From Seohaeicola zhoushanensis (GTDB lineage Bacteria; Pseudomonadota; Alphaproteobacteria; Rhodobacterales; Rhodobacteraceae), in contig NZ_BNCJ01000001.1 in the NCBI RefSeq assembly GCF_014656415.1, positions 227,771-291,770 on the forward strand: a stretch of 64,000 nt of DNA, read 5' to 3'. The notes under the pieces are model-generated. The model ran no database searches and was not told the origin of the DNA. It saw nothing but the letters and a program-made list of their open reading frames with translations. The position numbers were made by a program, and so were the translations under genes. Positions 17,205-25,779 of this stretch are shown in pieces. Position 1 is the first letter of the stretch. The number at the start of each line of letters is the position of its first letter.

Positions 17205-18031
17205 GAGGTCGCGCCTTGCAGCCTTGCCGCATGCATCTCGGCGATCCGTGCCAGCGCGTCCTCGCGCGTGTTGCGGATGTTCGGATCGAAGCCCTGGCTT
17301 TCGGCGCGCAGCCGGATGTCGGTCTCGGTCTCGGACCCCGCCGCGAAGCGCACCGTGCCCAACGAGGCGGCGGTGTTCAGCCTCTTGCCGCGATGGGCAT
17401 ATTGCACCCAGGCCGCCGGCAGGATCTCGCATCCGTTGAGGTTGACGAGGAAATACCAGCGCTTCTCGGTCTCGCGGATGCGGTTCTCGATGTAGTCGTA
17501 GAACTCGTTGACGTCGCGGCTGTTGTTGAAGGTGAAATGCGAGAAGTCGACCTCCATCACGCGCCGCGCCTCGTCGAAGGTCAGCCGGCGGACATAGTCG
17601 TGGAAGGCGTGCGAGCGTTCGTGGGCCACCTTGGGGCGGCGCGTGTTGGGCATGGCCGAGATCCGTTCGATCGCCTCTTCGCGGGTGGCGAAGAGGTTGG
17701 GATCGAAGGCATCGGTATTCGCGGCGCGCAGGATCTGTTCGCGAGTGACGTCCGAACCGTCATAGCGCACCGAACCCATGGAATGGGCATGGTTCAGCGC
17801 CCGGCCACGGCGCGAATAGGCGAGCCAGGCGCTCGGATCGATGCGCATGTCGCGCAGATTGACGAGGAAGAACCACTGCTCTTCGCCGGTATCGGCGATG
17901 CGTTCCTCGATGCGGTCGTAGAAGGCGTTGACTTTGGCCGAGGTATCGAAGTCGAACTCCGAGAAGTCGACCTCCATGATGGCATGGCTGTCGTCGAAAC
18001 GGACCCGGCGGTCATGTTCGGTATGCGGCAT
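17201..18031 (-). CDS. Unknown protein with a tandemly duplicated domain
   Basis: 276 aa; function not recognised. The protein is two copies of one unit of about 125 residues (about 10-135 and 150-275, offset 140). Shared positions include MEVDFS-F-F, VN-FYD-IE-RI, W-FLVNL, AW--Y--RG--LN, S-G-VR and FDPN---TRE-A--RI. No signal peptide or membrane segment, so cytoplasmic; acidic overall. The start MPHTEHD at 18031 follows GGAACCTTC-like sequence; a start at 18058 is possible. It lies opposite in strand between the importer ATPase and a CoA ligase, overlapping the ATPase stop. Alternating strand-helix predictions and the WFFLVNL strand suggest a small alpha/beta domain, perhaps STAS-like, but I cannot support a family. 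Confidence 0.75.
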   Translation of the reverse strand: MPHTEHDRRVRFDDSHAIMEVDFSEFDFDTSAKVNAFYDRIEERIADTGEEQWFFLVNLRDMRIDPSAWLAYSRRGRALNHAHSMGSVRYDGSDVTREQILRAANTDAFDPNLFATREEAIERISAMPNTRRPKVAHERSHAFHDYVRRLTFDEARRVMEVDFSHFTFNNSRDVNEFYDYIENRIRETEKRWYFLVNLNGCEILPAAWVQYAHRGKRLNTAASLGTVRFAAGSETETDIRLRAESQGFDPNIRNTREDALARIAEMHAARLQGATS

Positions 18032-18147
18032 GAAGGTTCCTCCCCTGTCACGTGGCACCGCCAGTTAGCACCGGCGCATTCGCGTCGGCCTTGTTCCAGA
18101 TCAAATCCCGCGCAGATGCGCCGGACCGCAGCAGGATGGAGGGGAAG

Positions 18148-19368
18148 ATGACCCGCTATTTCGACGCGCTCGAAACCCGTAGTGCAGACGAGAGGGCCGC
18201 GGCGCTCGCCCGCGACCTGCCCGCCCAGATCGCCCGCGCCAAGGCATTGCCGGGCTACGCCGAGTCACTGAAGGACGTCGATCCGGCGACGATCACCTCG
18301 GCCGAGGCGCTGGCCGCCCTGCCGGTGCTGCGCAAGTCCGAGTTGAGCAAGGCCCAGGCCGCCAATCCGCCCTTCGGCGGCTATGCCGCGCTGCCCACCT
18401 CCGGCTATGCGCATATCTTCCAGTCGCCGGGGCCGATCTATGAACCGGGCGGCGCGGCACGGGACTGGTGGCGCTTCGGCCGTGTCCTCCACGCCGCCGG
18501 CATCGGGCCGGGCGACATCGTGCAGAACTGCTTCGGCTACCACCTGACCCCGGCGGGGATGCTGTTCGAGAACGGCGCCCGCGCGGTGGGCGCGGCGGTG
18601 CTGCCCGCCGGCACCGGTCAGACCGAGCTGCAGGTGATCGCCGCCCGCGACGTCGGCACCACGGCCTATGCCGGCACGCCCGACTTCCTGAAAGTGATCC
18701 TCGACAAGGCCGAGGAGATGGGCATCAGCCTCGGCATCACCAAGGCGACCGTGGGCGGCGGCGCACTGTTCCCCTCGCTGCGCCAGCACTACCGCGACCG
18801 CGGCATCCTCTGCCTGCAATCCTATGCCACCGCCGATATCGGCAATATCGCCTACGAAAGCCCGGCGATGGAGGGGATGATCCTGGACGAACACGTCGTG
18901 GTCGAGATCGTCACCCCCGGCACCGGCACCCCGGTTGCGCCCGGCGATGTCGGCGAGGTGGTGGTGACCACGCTCAACCCCGACTACCCGCTGATCCGCT
19001 TCGCCACCGGCGACATGAGCGCGGTGTTGGAGGGGCAGTCGCCCTGCGGCCGCACCAACCGGCGCATCAAGGGCTGGATGGGCCGGGCCGACCAGACCAC
19101 CAAGGTCAAGGGCATGTTCATCCGCCCCGAGCAGGTAGCCGCGCTGGTGGCGCGCCACTCCGAGATCGTCAAGGCGCGGGTGATCGCCCGGCGCGAGGGC
19201 GAGATGGACACGTTGACCGTGCAGGTCGAGGCCCCCGGCAACGACGGCGCCGCCTATGCCAATACCGTGGCCGAGGTGCTCAAGCTCAAGGGCGCAGTCG
19301 AGGTGGTCGCCCCCGGATCCCTGCCCCGCGACGGGTTGGTGATCGAGGACCAGCGCCGCTACGACTGA
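18148..19368 (+). CDS. Phenylacetate-CoA-ligase-like adenylate-forming enzyme
   Basis: 406 aa. Resembles PaaK-type aryl-CoA ligases: SADERAAALARDLPAQIARAKALPGYAESL at the N-terminus matches the family's opening helix, followed by the PVLRKSEL segment, and the C-terminal domain contains GRADQTTKVKGMFIRP. The catalytic nucleotide-binding loop is less canonical than in PaaK, reading SPGPIYEPGG. The ATG at 18148 follows GGAGGGG with 3-nt spacing; ATG 18136 is an alternative. It lies downstream of the importer and probably forms, with the synthetase at 9901, part of an uptake-and-activation route for a carboxylic acid. Confidence 0.82.
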   Translation: MTRYFDALETRSADERAAALARDLPAQIARAKALPGYAESLKDVDPATITSAEALAALPVLRKSELSKAQAANPPFGGYAALPTSGYAHIFQSPGPIYEPGGAARDWWRFGRVLHAAGIGPGDIVQNCFGYHLTPAGMLFENGARAVGAAVLPAGTGQTELQVIAARDVGTTAYAGTPDFLKVILDKAEEMGISLGITKATVGGGALFPSLRQHYRDRGILCLQSYATADIGNIAYESPAMEGMILDEHVVVEIVTPGTGTPVAPGDVGEVVVTTLNPDYPLIRFATGDMSAVLEGQSPCGRTNRRIKGWMGRADQTTKVKGMFIRPEQVAALVARHSEIVKARVIARREGEMDTLTVQVEAPGNDGAAYANTVAEVLKLKGAVEVVAPGSLPRDGLVIEDQRRYD

Positions 19369-19396
19369 GGCGCCAGCACCTCTGCAGAGACGGCAG

Positions 19397-19419
19397 CAGG
19401 GCCCGACGGGCCCTGTTTT
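19397..19419 (+). terminator. Terminator after the CoA ligase
   Basis: Stem CAGGGCCC / GGGCCCTG with loop GAC followed by TTTT, 29 nt past the ligase stop. It also lies next to the stop of the opposite-strand DUF3307 gene. Confidence 0.8.
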
Positions 19420-19429
19420 CGTTCACGGC

Positions 19430-19831
19430 TCAGGCGAATTCGATGAAGGCCCAGGCCATGGCGACATAGGTCAGCTGGTGCAGCGCCTGGTCAAACCCGT
19501 TGGCGCGCCAGTAGCCGGCCTCGTAGGGTCCAAAGCCCTTCTTCTCGCTGTAACGCGCCTTGGCCCAGTCGATGTTGAAATGGACAACCCATTCAATGAC
19601 GACCAGCACCAGGATGAAAAGCATAGGCGCGCCGACCAGCAGCAGGGCGATGATCGAACCGAGGACATGCACCCCGGCATGTTCCGCGCGCCCCAGGTGC
19701 CAGTAGTTGCTGCGGCCTTCCAACATGCGCGGAGTCTGCAGGAAGTAATCGGCAAACATGTGCTTGATCTGCAAAAGGCAGATCAGGATCAGGACAGTGC
19801 TCACGTGTCCGGCCAATGCGGCCTCCGGCAT
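19430..19831 (-). CDS. DUF3307 membrane protein
   Basis: 133-aa inner-membrane protein with about three or four hydrophobic helices. The opening LLQIKHMFADYFLQTPRML matches the DUF3307 signature, and H and E residues in the second half (HAGVHVLGS, VVIEWVVHFNIDWAK) are typical of that family. No function is established. It is divergent from the ABC-cNBD gene across a 162-nt gap. The start at 19831 lacks a strong ribosome site. Confidence 0.75.
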   Translation of the reverse strand: MPEAALAGHVSTVLILICLLQIKHMFADYFLQTPRMLEGRSNYWHLGRAEHAGVHVLGSIIALLLVGAPMLFILVLVVIEWVVHFNIDWAKARYSEKKGFGPYEAGYWRANGFDQALHQLTYVAMAWAFIEFA

Positions 19832-19934
19832 GGTTGCTTCAGGTCAGCTTAGGGCCTTAAACCGCGCCCTGCAATCCACAGGCTCGACACCGGCATGTTT
19901 TAGCATTTGCGCACAACGGGGAGGGCTTGCTAGC

Positions 19935-19997
19935 ATGTATCGCAATGCGGCGACGGCGGTCGCGCGCGGCGGGCGAGACATCGGGGCGGAGCCATAG
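19935..19997 (+). CDS. Putative 20-aa leader ORF before the ABC-cNBD gene
   Basis: ATG at 19935 preceded by GGGGAGGG at 8-nt spacing encodes MYRNAATAVARGGRDIGAEP and stops at TAG 19995-19997. The TAG overlaps the ATA that begins the homologous N-terminus of the next protein (ATAG), the same geometry as the ATGA overlaps elsewhere in the window. This would allow reinitiation on the odd start codon. Whether it is translated is unknown. Confidence 0.35.
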   Translation: MYRNAATAVARGGRDIGAEP

Positions 19998-22900
19998 AAC
20001 CGACGCTATTCCGATTCATCTGGAAATATTCCAAGCGCGACCAGCTGATCCTGCTGGCCGTGACCGCGACGCTCTTTCCGCTGCTCTACCTGACGCTCGA
20101 ACTGCCCAAGCGGATCATCAACGACGCCATCGGCGCCAAGTCCTCGATCATCGACGTCTATGGATACGAGGTCAGCCAGGTCACCTTCCTGGCCATTCTC
20201 TGCGCTGCCTTCCTGCTCTCGGTGCTGGCGCATGGCCTGGTGAAGATGCGCATCAACACGATGAAGGGCATCCTTTCGGAGCGGATGCTGCGGCGCTTTC
20301 GCTACCAGCTGATCGCACGGATCCTTCGATTTCCCCAGCCCTACTTCGAACGGGTGAGCCAGGGCGAGCTGGTCTCGATGATCACCGCCGAGAGCGAGCC
20401 GATGGGCGGGCTTATGGGCGATGCGATCAGCCAGCCGGTGCTGCAGGCCGGGCAGATGGCGACGATCCTGGGCTTCCTCTTCTTCCAGAGCTTCTGGTTC
20501 GGCCTCGCCGCCTGCGCGATGATCCCGCTGCAGGCCTGGCTGATCCCGCGGCTGCAACGCCAGATCAACCAGCTCAACAAGAAGCGCATCCAGCAGGTGC
20601 GCGTGCTGGCCGCCAATATCGGCGAAAGCGCGGCGGGCGTTTCGGCGCTGCGGGCCAACGGCGGCTGGCGCTGGCGCCTGGCCGAGATCTCGTCACTTCT
20701 GGGACGCAACTACGAGATCCGCTTCGAGATCTACCAGAAGAAGTTCTTCATGAAGTTCATCAACAACTTCATCGGCCAGCTGACGCCCTTCTTCTTCTTC
20801 TCGATCGGGGGCTACCTGGTACTGCAGGGCGCCGTCTCGCTGGGCGCTCTGGTGGCGGCGCTGGCGGCCTACAAGGACCTGTCGAGCCCCTGGAAGGAAC
20901 TGCTCGACTACTACAACCAGACCCAGGACATGAGCCTGCGCTGGGAGGTCGTCACCGAACGGTTTGCGCCCGACGGCCTGCTGGACGACGCGCTTTTCAC
21001 CAGTCAGCCCGACCCGATCCCCAACCTGCGCGGCGACATCGTGCTCGACCGGGTTACCCTGCGCGACGAGGACGGCAACCCCGTGCTCGAGGATTTGAAC
21101 GCCACCCTGCCTGGCGGCGGCACCATCGGCATCATCGCCCCCAGCAACGAGGACCGCCGCGCCTTCGGCGAGTTGCTGACCCGCGAAGTGGTGCCCTCGG
21201 CCGGGGCGGTGCGCATCGGTGAAACAGACCTCCGGACGCTGCATCACGCGGTGGTCGCGGCCCGGGTCGGCCTGGCCTCGTCCCGGCCGCTGTTGTTCCA
21301 GGGCAGCTTCGGCGACAACGTCATGATGCCGATCCGCAGCCATCCGATGGGCCCGTCCGAAGACGAAGACCGTTTTGCCGAGACCCTGCGCGCGGGCAAC
21401 AGCAGCGACGCTTTCGACGCTGACTGGCTCGACCCGTCGACGGGCGGCTACACCAGCAGCGCCGAGATGCGCGACTGGTGGCTGCACCTGATCGAGGGGA
21501 TGGGGCCGGGCAATGCCCTGTTCCGCCGCGGGCTCGACCAGACTTTCGACGAAGAAGGCCATCCTGACCTCGCCCGGCGCCTGGTGCAGCAGCGCGTGAA
21601 CGTGCGTATCGCGGTCGAGGAGGCCGGCCTTGGCAAACACGTCCATTTCTTCGACGTGCGCCACTACAACCCGGCGCTGCCGGTGATCGAGAACCTGCTG
21701 TTCGCCACCGCCCGCCGACCGATCACCGCCGAGCTTCTGGCCGGCCAGACCGCCTTCCTCAAGCAGTTGCGCAAGCTCGACCTTCAGGAAACGCTGGTCA
21801 CGCTGAACCGCGAAGTGATCGACATGCTGCGCCAGATCTTCGGCATGGACGGCACCGAACACCCGCTGTTCCGCAACCTCGGCCTCGATACCGGCAGCTA
21901 TGAGGCCGCCGTCGCGCTGGTCGAAAAGACCCGCAACTCGGCAGCCGAGGCGCTCAGCGACGAGGACCTCGCGACCCTGCTGACCGTGCCACTCCGCGTC
22001 TCGGCCGAACAGATCGGCCCGGCCTTCCCGGACAGCATCAAGACGCGCGTGCTGGAGCTGCGGAAGAGCCATTCGGGGATGCTGGTCAGCACCTTCGGCG
22101 ATCTCTTCGCCCCGCTCGATCCGCGCAGCTTCGCGCCCGGCCTGACCGTGCTCGAAAACGCGCTCTTCGGCATCATCTCCAAGGATGCCGGCGGCCGCGC
22201 CGAAGAGATCCAGCGCCAGGTCGCGCCGGTCCTGATCGACGGCGGCGCGCAGGAAGGCGTGGTGCAGCTGATCTATGACCTGCCCGTCGCCCTGGGCGGC
22301 GCGAACGTGCCCGCCCTCGTCGCCGAGCCGCTGGCGCTGTCGCGCGCCGCGATCAAGCGGCCCGATGTGCTGATCCTCGACCAGGTGCTGGCCTCCTACT
22401 CGCCCGAGACCCGCGCCTCGGTGGCCAGGACGCTGCGCGACCTGCTGCCCGACACCACCATCGTGCACCTTGCGGAATCCTTCGATGACGACCGGGCCTT
22501 CGACGTGGTATTCGAATTGCAGCAGGGACGGATCCAGAGCGACGACATGAGCCGCACATCCGGAGACGATACCGCCGCCACGGCGGACCTGGCGCGCAAG
22601 ATGCGGGCGCTGGAACAGACAGAGATGTTCTCGACTCTGAACCGCAAGCAGCTCCGCCTGCTCGCCTTCGGCGCCCGTTGGTACGACGCCAAGAAGGGCG
22701 AGGTGGTCTTCCTCAAGAACGACCCGCCGACCGATGGCGCCTTCCTGATCCTCGAGGGCGAGGCCGGCCTCTACCTGCCGCGCGACGGCGAGGACGACCT
22801 GCTGATCGCCACCGCCGGGCCCGGCAAGCTGGTGGGCGAACTGGGCCTGATCCGCAACGAACCCCGCGCCCTGTCGATGGTCGCCGACACAGACCTGCGC

Positions 22901-23002
22901 TGCCTGCGGATCGGCGCGGCCGAGTTCCTCGCCGTGGTCGAGAACGACGCGGCGATGGCCTTCAAGCTGCTCCAGGTCGTGGCGAAATACGTGTCGAACT
23001 AG
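19994..23002 (+). CDS. Degenerate ABC transporter fused to a cyclic-nucleotide-binding domain
   Basis: About 1002 aa. An exporter-type transmembrane domain (about 1-320) is followed by a nucleotide-binding-like region (about 345-860) and a C-terminal cNMP-binding domain (about 873-1002) with the phosphate-cassette-like GELGLIRNEPRALS. The ATPase is degenerate: the Walker A position (about 374-390) reads GTIGIIAPSNEDRRAF with no GKS/T, the signature is reduced to ALSRAA, and Walker B LILDQ (about 793) has Gln where the catalytic Glu should be. About 350 residues are inserted between these motifs. The family N-terminus EPTLFRFIWKYSKRDQL precedes the first ATG/GTG, so the likely start is ATA 19994; GTG 20060 would lose 22 residues. 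Probably a regulatory or ATP-independent membrane protein. Confidence 0.75.
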   Translation: MEPTLFRFIWKYSKRDQLILLAVTATLFPLLYLTLELPKRIINDAIGAKSSIIDVYGYEVSQVTFLAILCAAFLLSVLAHGLVKMRINTMKGILSERMLRRFRYQLIARILRFPQPYFERVSQGELVSMITAESEPMGGLMGDAISQPVLQAGQMATILGFLFFQSFWFGLAACAMIPLQAWLIPRLQRQINQLNKKRIQQVRVLAANIGESAAGVSALRANGGWRWRLAEISSLLGRNYEIRFEIYQKKFFMKFINNFIGQLTPFFFFSIGGYLVLQGAVSLGALVAALAAYKDLSSPWKELLDYYNQTQDMSLRWEVVTERFAPDGLLDDALFTSQPDPIPNLRGDIVLDRVTLRDEDGNPVLEDLNATLPGGGTIGIIAPSNEDRRAFGELLTREVVPSAGAVRIGETDLRTLHHAVVAARVGLASSRPLLFQGSFGDNVMMPIRSHPMGPSEDEDRFAETLRAGNSSDAFDADWLDPSTGGYTSSAEMRDWWLHLIEGMGPGNALFRRGLDQTFDEEGHPDLARRLVQQRVNVRIAVEEAGLGKHVHFFDVRHYNPALPVIENLLFATARRPITAELLAGQTAFLKQLRKLDLQETLVTLNREVIDMLRQIFGMDGTEHPLFRNLGLDTGSYEAAVALVEKTRNSAAEALSDEDLATLLTVPLRVSAEQIGPAFPDSIKTRVLELRKSHSGMLVSTFGDLFAPLDPRSFAPGLTVLENALFGIISKDAGGRAEEIQRQVAPVLIDGGAQEGVVQLIYDLPVALGGANVPALVAEPLALSRAAIKRPDVLILDQVLASYSPETRASVARTLRDLLPDTTIVHLAESFDDDRAFDVVFELQQGRIQSDDMSRTSGDDTAATADLARKMRALEQTEMFSTLNRKQLRLLAFGARWYDAKKGEVVFLKNDPPTDGAFLILEGEAGLYLPRDGEDDLLIATAGPGKLVGELGLIRNEPRALSMVADTDLRCLRIGAAEFLAVVENDAAMAFKLLQVVAKYVSN

Positions 23003-23131
23003 CACTGCTTCGCCACATTGCTCCGGGCGGGATGGTGCTTGTGGCCGTCCTTGAGCGATTCCCCAAGCTCCTTGAAAAAATCTTTCCCCCTGCACCAAGG
23101 ATTGACCCCCGTCGCGCGTCCAAGGAACGTG

Positions 23132-23674
23132 ATGCGCATGAACACCAGCGAAGAAGACCTGGCCCGCGCGGCGGCGGGCGGCGATGCGGCGGCCTTCGGG
23201 GCGCTGCTGGAACGCCGCTATGACTCGCTGTTCGGCCTGGCCTTCCGCCTCACCGGCAGCCGCGCCGAGGCCGAGGACCTGACCCAGGACATCTGCGCCG
23301 CCCTGCCCGCCAAGCTGGCCGCCTTCCGGGGCGAGGCGCGTTTCGGCACCTGGCTCTACCGCGTCGCGGTGAACGCCGCGCATGACCGGCGGCGTCGGCA
23401 GGCGACGGCCAGCAAGGCCGCCGAGGGCTGGGGCGACTGGGAACTGGCGCGCCAGGCCGAGATGGCCGAGACGGCGGCGCAGGTCGACTGGCTGACCGCC
23501 GCCATGCGCGCCCTGCCCGACGATCTGCGTGACACGCTGGCCCTGGTGCTCGACGACATGAGCCACCGCGAGGCGGGCGAGGTGCTGGGCATCGGCGAAG
23601 GCACGGTCAGCTGGCGGGTCTCCGAGGCCCGCAAACACCTGCGCGCCCTGCGCGCGACGGAGGATCAGCGATGA
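23132..23674 (+). CDS. ECF-type RNA polymerase sigma factor
   Basis: 180 aa. Region 2 (EEDLARAAAGGDAAAFGALLERRYDSLFGLAFRLTG...EDLTQDI, about 6-75) and region 4 (LPDDLRDTLALVLDDMSHREAGEVLGIGEGTVSWRVSEARKHL, about 125-170) are clear; region 3 is absent, as in the ECF group. It redirects RNA polymerase to a dedicated promoter set, often including its own. ATG 23132 has AAGGA 5 nt upstream; ATG 23138 is an alternative. The gene overlaps the next one by 4 nt, so the membrane VWA protein is the natural candidate for its regulator; no zinc-type anti-sigma is present. Confidence 0.92.
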   Translation: MRMNTSEEDLARAAAGGDAAAFGALLERRYDSLFGLAFRLTGSRAEAEDLTQDICAALPAKLAAFRGEARFGTWLYRVAVNAAHDRRRRQATASKAAEGWGDWELARQAEMAETAAQVDWLTAAMRALPDDLRDTLALVLDDMSHREAGEVLGIGEGTVSWRVSEARKHLRALRATEDQR

Positions 23675-25644
23675 GCGACGATCTCGACGACCTGAAGGCG
23701 GCGATGAAGGCCGCAACCCCGGCCCCGGATGCCGCGAAGAAAGCCGCGCACCTGGCGCTGGCGCAGAAAAATTTCGCCGATCTCCAAGGATCGCGCGACG
23801 AGGCGCGTCTCACGTCAGATCGCCCCGGTTGGGGCATCTGGACAGGAGCACGTCAGATGTTGAACTTCATGACCACCCGCGGCGGGCTGACCGCCACCAC
23901 CGCGCTTGTTGCCATCGGCTTTGTCACGCTGACCCCGCTGGGCCAGGGCCTGCTGACCCCGCGTGACGCGACCGAGGTGATCGCCACACGCAGCGAAGCG
24001 GCCAAGCCCGTCATGACCGAGACCCGCGAACGCGAAGCCGCGGAGCAGAAGATGGAGCAGGACGACGCCGTGGCCGACAGCGCCTCTGTTGTCGCGGCCG
24101 CCCCCGTCGCCGAGCCGGCCCCTGCCCCGATGCCGCAGATGTTCGCCAAGGAAGCCGGCCGCGCGGTCCGTGGCGTCGCGCTGAACAATACGCCGATCGG
24201 CGGGATCGTCCGGCCGATGCCCCAGGACATGATCGCCGCACCGGAGGAGAACACCGAGGCCTTCGCAAACGCCAGGCAGAACCCGCTGAAGATCACCGCC
24301 GACGACCCGGTCTCGACCTTCTCGATCGACGTCGACACGGCCTCCTACGCGGTAGTGCGCAACTCGCTGACCAACGGGATGCTGCCGCCGCCCGACGCCG
24401 TGCGGGTCGAGGAGATGGTGAACTACTTCCCCTATGCCTACCCCGCACCCGAGAATGGCGAAGCCTTCCGGCCCACCGTCTCGGTCAGCCCGACGCCCTG
24501 GAACCCCGGCACCCAGATCGTGCAGATCGGCATTCAGGGCGCGCTGCCCGCCATCGCCGACCGCCCGGCGCTGAATCTGGTCTTCCTGATCGACACCTCG
24601 GGATCGATGGAAGCACAGAACAAGCTGCCGCTGCTCAAGCAATCCTTCGCGCTGATGCTGGGCCAGCTGCGCCCCGAGGACCAGATCGCCATCGTCGCCT
24701 ATGCCGGCAGCGCCGGCGAGGTGCTGGCCCCCACCAAGGCCAGCGAGCGCGACAAGATCCTCGCCGCGCTGAACAACCTCGGCGCGGGCGGCTCGACCGC
24801 CGGGCAGGCGGGGCTGCAGCAGGCCTATTCGGTGGCCGAGAGCATGAAGTCCGAAGGCGAGGTGACCCGGGTGATCCTGGCGACCGACGGCGATTTCAAC
24901 GTCGGCCTCTCCGACCCCGAGGCGCTGAAGACCTTCATCGAGGGCAAGCGCAAGTCCGGCACCTACCTGAGCGTGCTCGGCTTCGGGCGCGGCAACCTGG
25001 ACGACGCGACGATGCAGGCGCTGGCGCAGAACGGCAACGGCACGGCGGCCTATATCGACACGCTCTCCGAGGCGCAGAAGGTGCTGGTCGACCAGCTGTC
25101 GGGCGCGCTCTTCCCGATCGCCGACGACGTGAAGATCCAGGTCGAGTTCAACCCCGCCACCGTCGCCGAATACCGGCTGATCGGCTACGAAACCCGCGCG
25201 CTGAACCGCGAGGATTTCAACAACGACAAGGTCGATGCCGGCGATATCGGCGCGGGCACGTCCGTCACCGCGCTCTACGAGATCACGCCGGTCGGTTCGC
25301 CCGCCCAACTGACCGAACCGCTGCGCTACCAGCCTGCCGGTGTGGCACAGGGCGATGCAGATGAACTCGGCTTCCTGCGCCTGCGCTACAAGGCACCGGG
25401 TGAACAGACCAGCCAGCTGATTGAAATGCCGATCACAGCCGACCTGGCCCCGCAACCCGACGCCGGCTTCGCCATCGCCATCGCCGGGTTCGGGCAACTG
25501 CTGCGCGGCTCGACCTACATCGGCGACTGGAGCTGGGGCGACGCCATCGCGCTGGCCAATGCCAACAAGGGCGAGGATGCCTTCGGTTACAGGGCCGAGG
25601 CGGTGCAGCTGATGCGCCTCGCCCAAAGCCTTTCGGCGCGGTAG
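23671..25644 (+). CDS. YfbK-like VWA protein with cytoplasmic N-terminus and membrane anchor
   Basis: 657 aa. A charged N-terminal segment (1-60), one hydrophobic helix (about 70-92, GGLTATTALVAIGFVTLTPLG), a proline/alanine-rich linker, the YfbK-type region (STFSIDVDTASYAVVRNSLTNG), a VWA domain with an intact metal-site motif DTSGSM, and a C-terminal part (YRLIGYETRALNREDFNNDKVDAGDI) typical of this family. Topology predicts the VWA part outside the cytoplasm and about 60 residues inside. Coupled to the sigma gene by ATGA, the inner segment could act as an anti-sigma tether; this is inference. The family's molecular role is not settled. Confidence 0.85.
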   Translation: MSDDLDDLKAAMKAATPAPDAAKKAAHLALAQKNFADLQGSRDEARLTSDRPGWGIWTGARQMLNFMTTRGGLTATTALVAIGFVTLTPLGQGLLTPRDATEVIATRSEAAKPVMTETREREAAEQKMEQDDAVADSASVVAAAPVAEPAPAPMPQMFAKEAGRAVRGVALNNTPIGGIVRPMPQDMIAAPEENTEAFANARQNPLKITADDPVSTFSIDVDTASYAVVRNSLTNGMLPPPDAVRVEEMVNYFPYAYPAPENGEAFRPTVSVSPTPWNPGTQIVQIGIQGALPAIADRPALNLVFLIDTSGSMEAQNKLPLLKQSFALMLGQLRPEDQIAIVAYAGSAGEVLAPTKASERDKILAALNNLGAGGSTAGQAGLQQAYSVAESMKSEGEVTRVILATDGDFNVGLSDPEALKTFIEGKRKSGTYLSVLGFGRGNLDDATMQALAQNGNGTAAYIDTLSEAQKVLVDQLSGALFPIADDVKIQVEFNPATVAEYRLIGYETRALNREDFNNDKVDAGDIGAGTSVTALYEITPVGSPAQLTEPLRYQPAGVAQGDADELGFLRLRYKAPGEQTSQLIEMPITADLAPQPDAGFAIAIAGFGQLLRGSTYIGDWSWGDAIALANANKGEDAFGYRAEAVQLMRLAQSLSAR

Positions 25645-25671
25645 TCCTCCCCGACCGACCGGAAGGCCCCA

Positions 25672-25697
25672 GGCCCGGACGTGTCCCCGTCCGGGCC
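25672..25697 (+). terminator. Hairpin after the sigma/VWA operon
   Basis: Perfect 10-bp stem GGCCCGGACG / CGTCCGGGCC with loop TGTCCC, 28 nt past the VWA stop. There is no T-run, so it may be a weak terminator. Confidence 0.6.
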
Positions 25698-25779
25698 GAC
25701 CCGCGTTTACGTCGGGTCACGGGACGACACCGCCGACTTTCTGCTAGGATAGGACGATAGCCCGCGATGGAGCCAGGCC

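Noticed and set aside
19935-23002. Programmed frameshift joining the leader ORF to the ABC protein
   Set aside because: No slippery heptamer at the junction; the ATAG overlap explains the arrangement more simply, although a sequencing error remains possible.
20693-23716. 1007-codon open frame antisense to the ABC-cNBD gene
   Set aside because: Composition-driven shadow ORF: His/Gly/Arg/Gln-rich, no domain pattern, opposite a gene with clear motifs.
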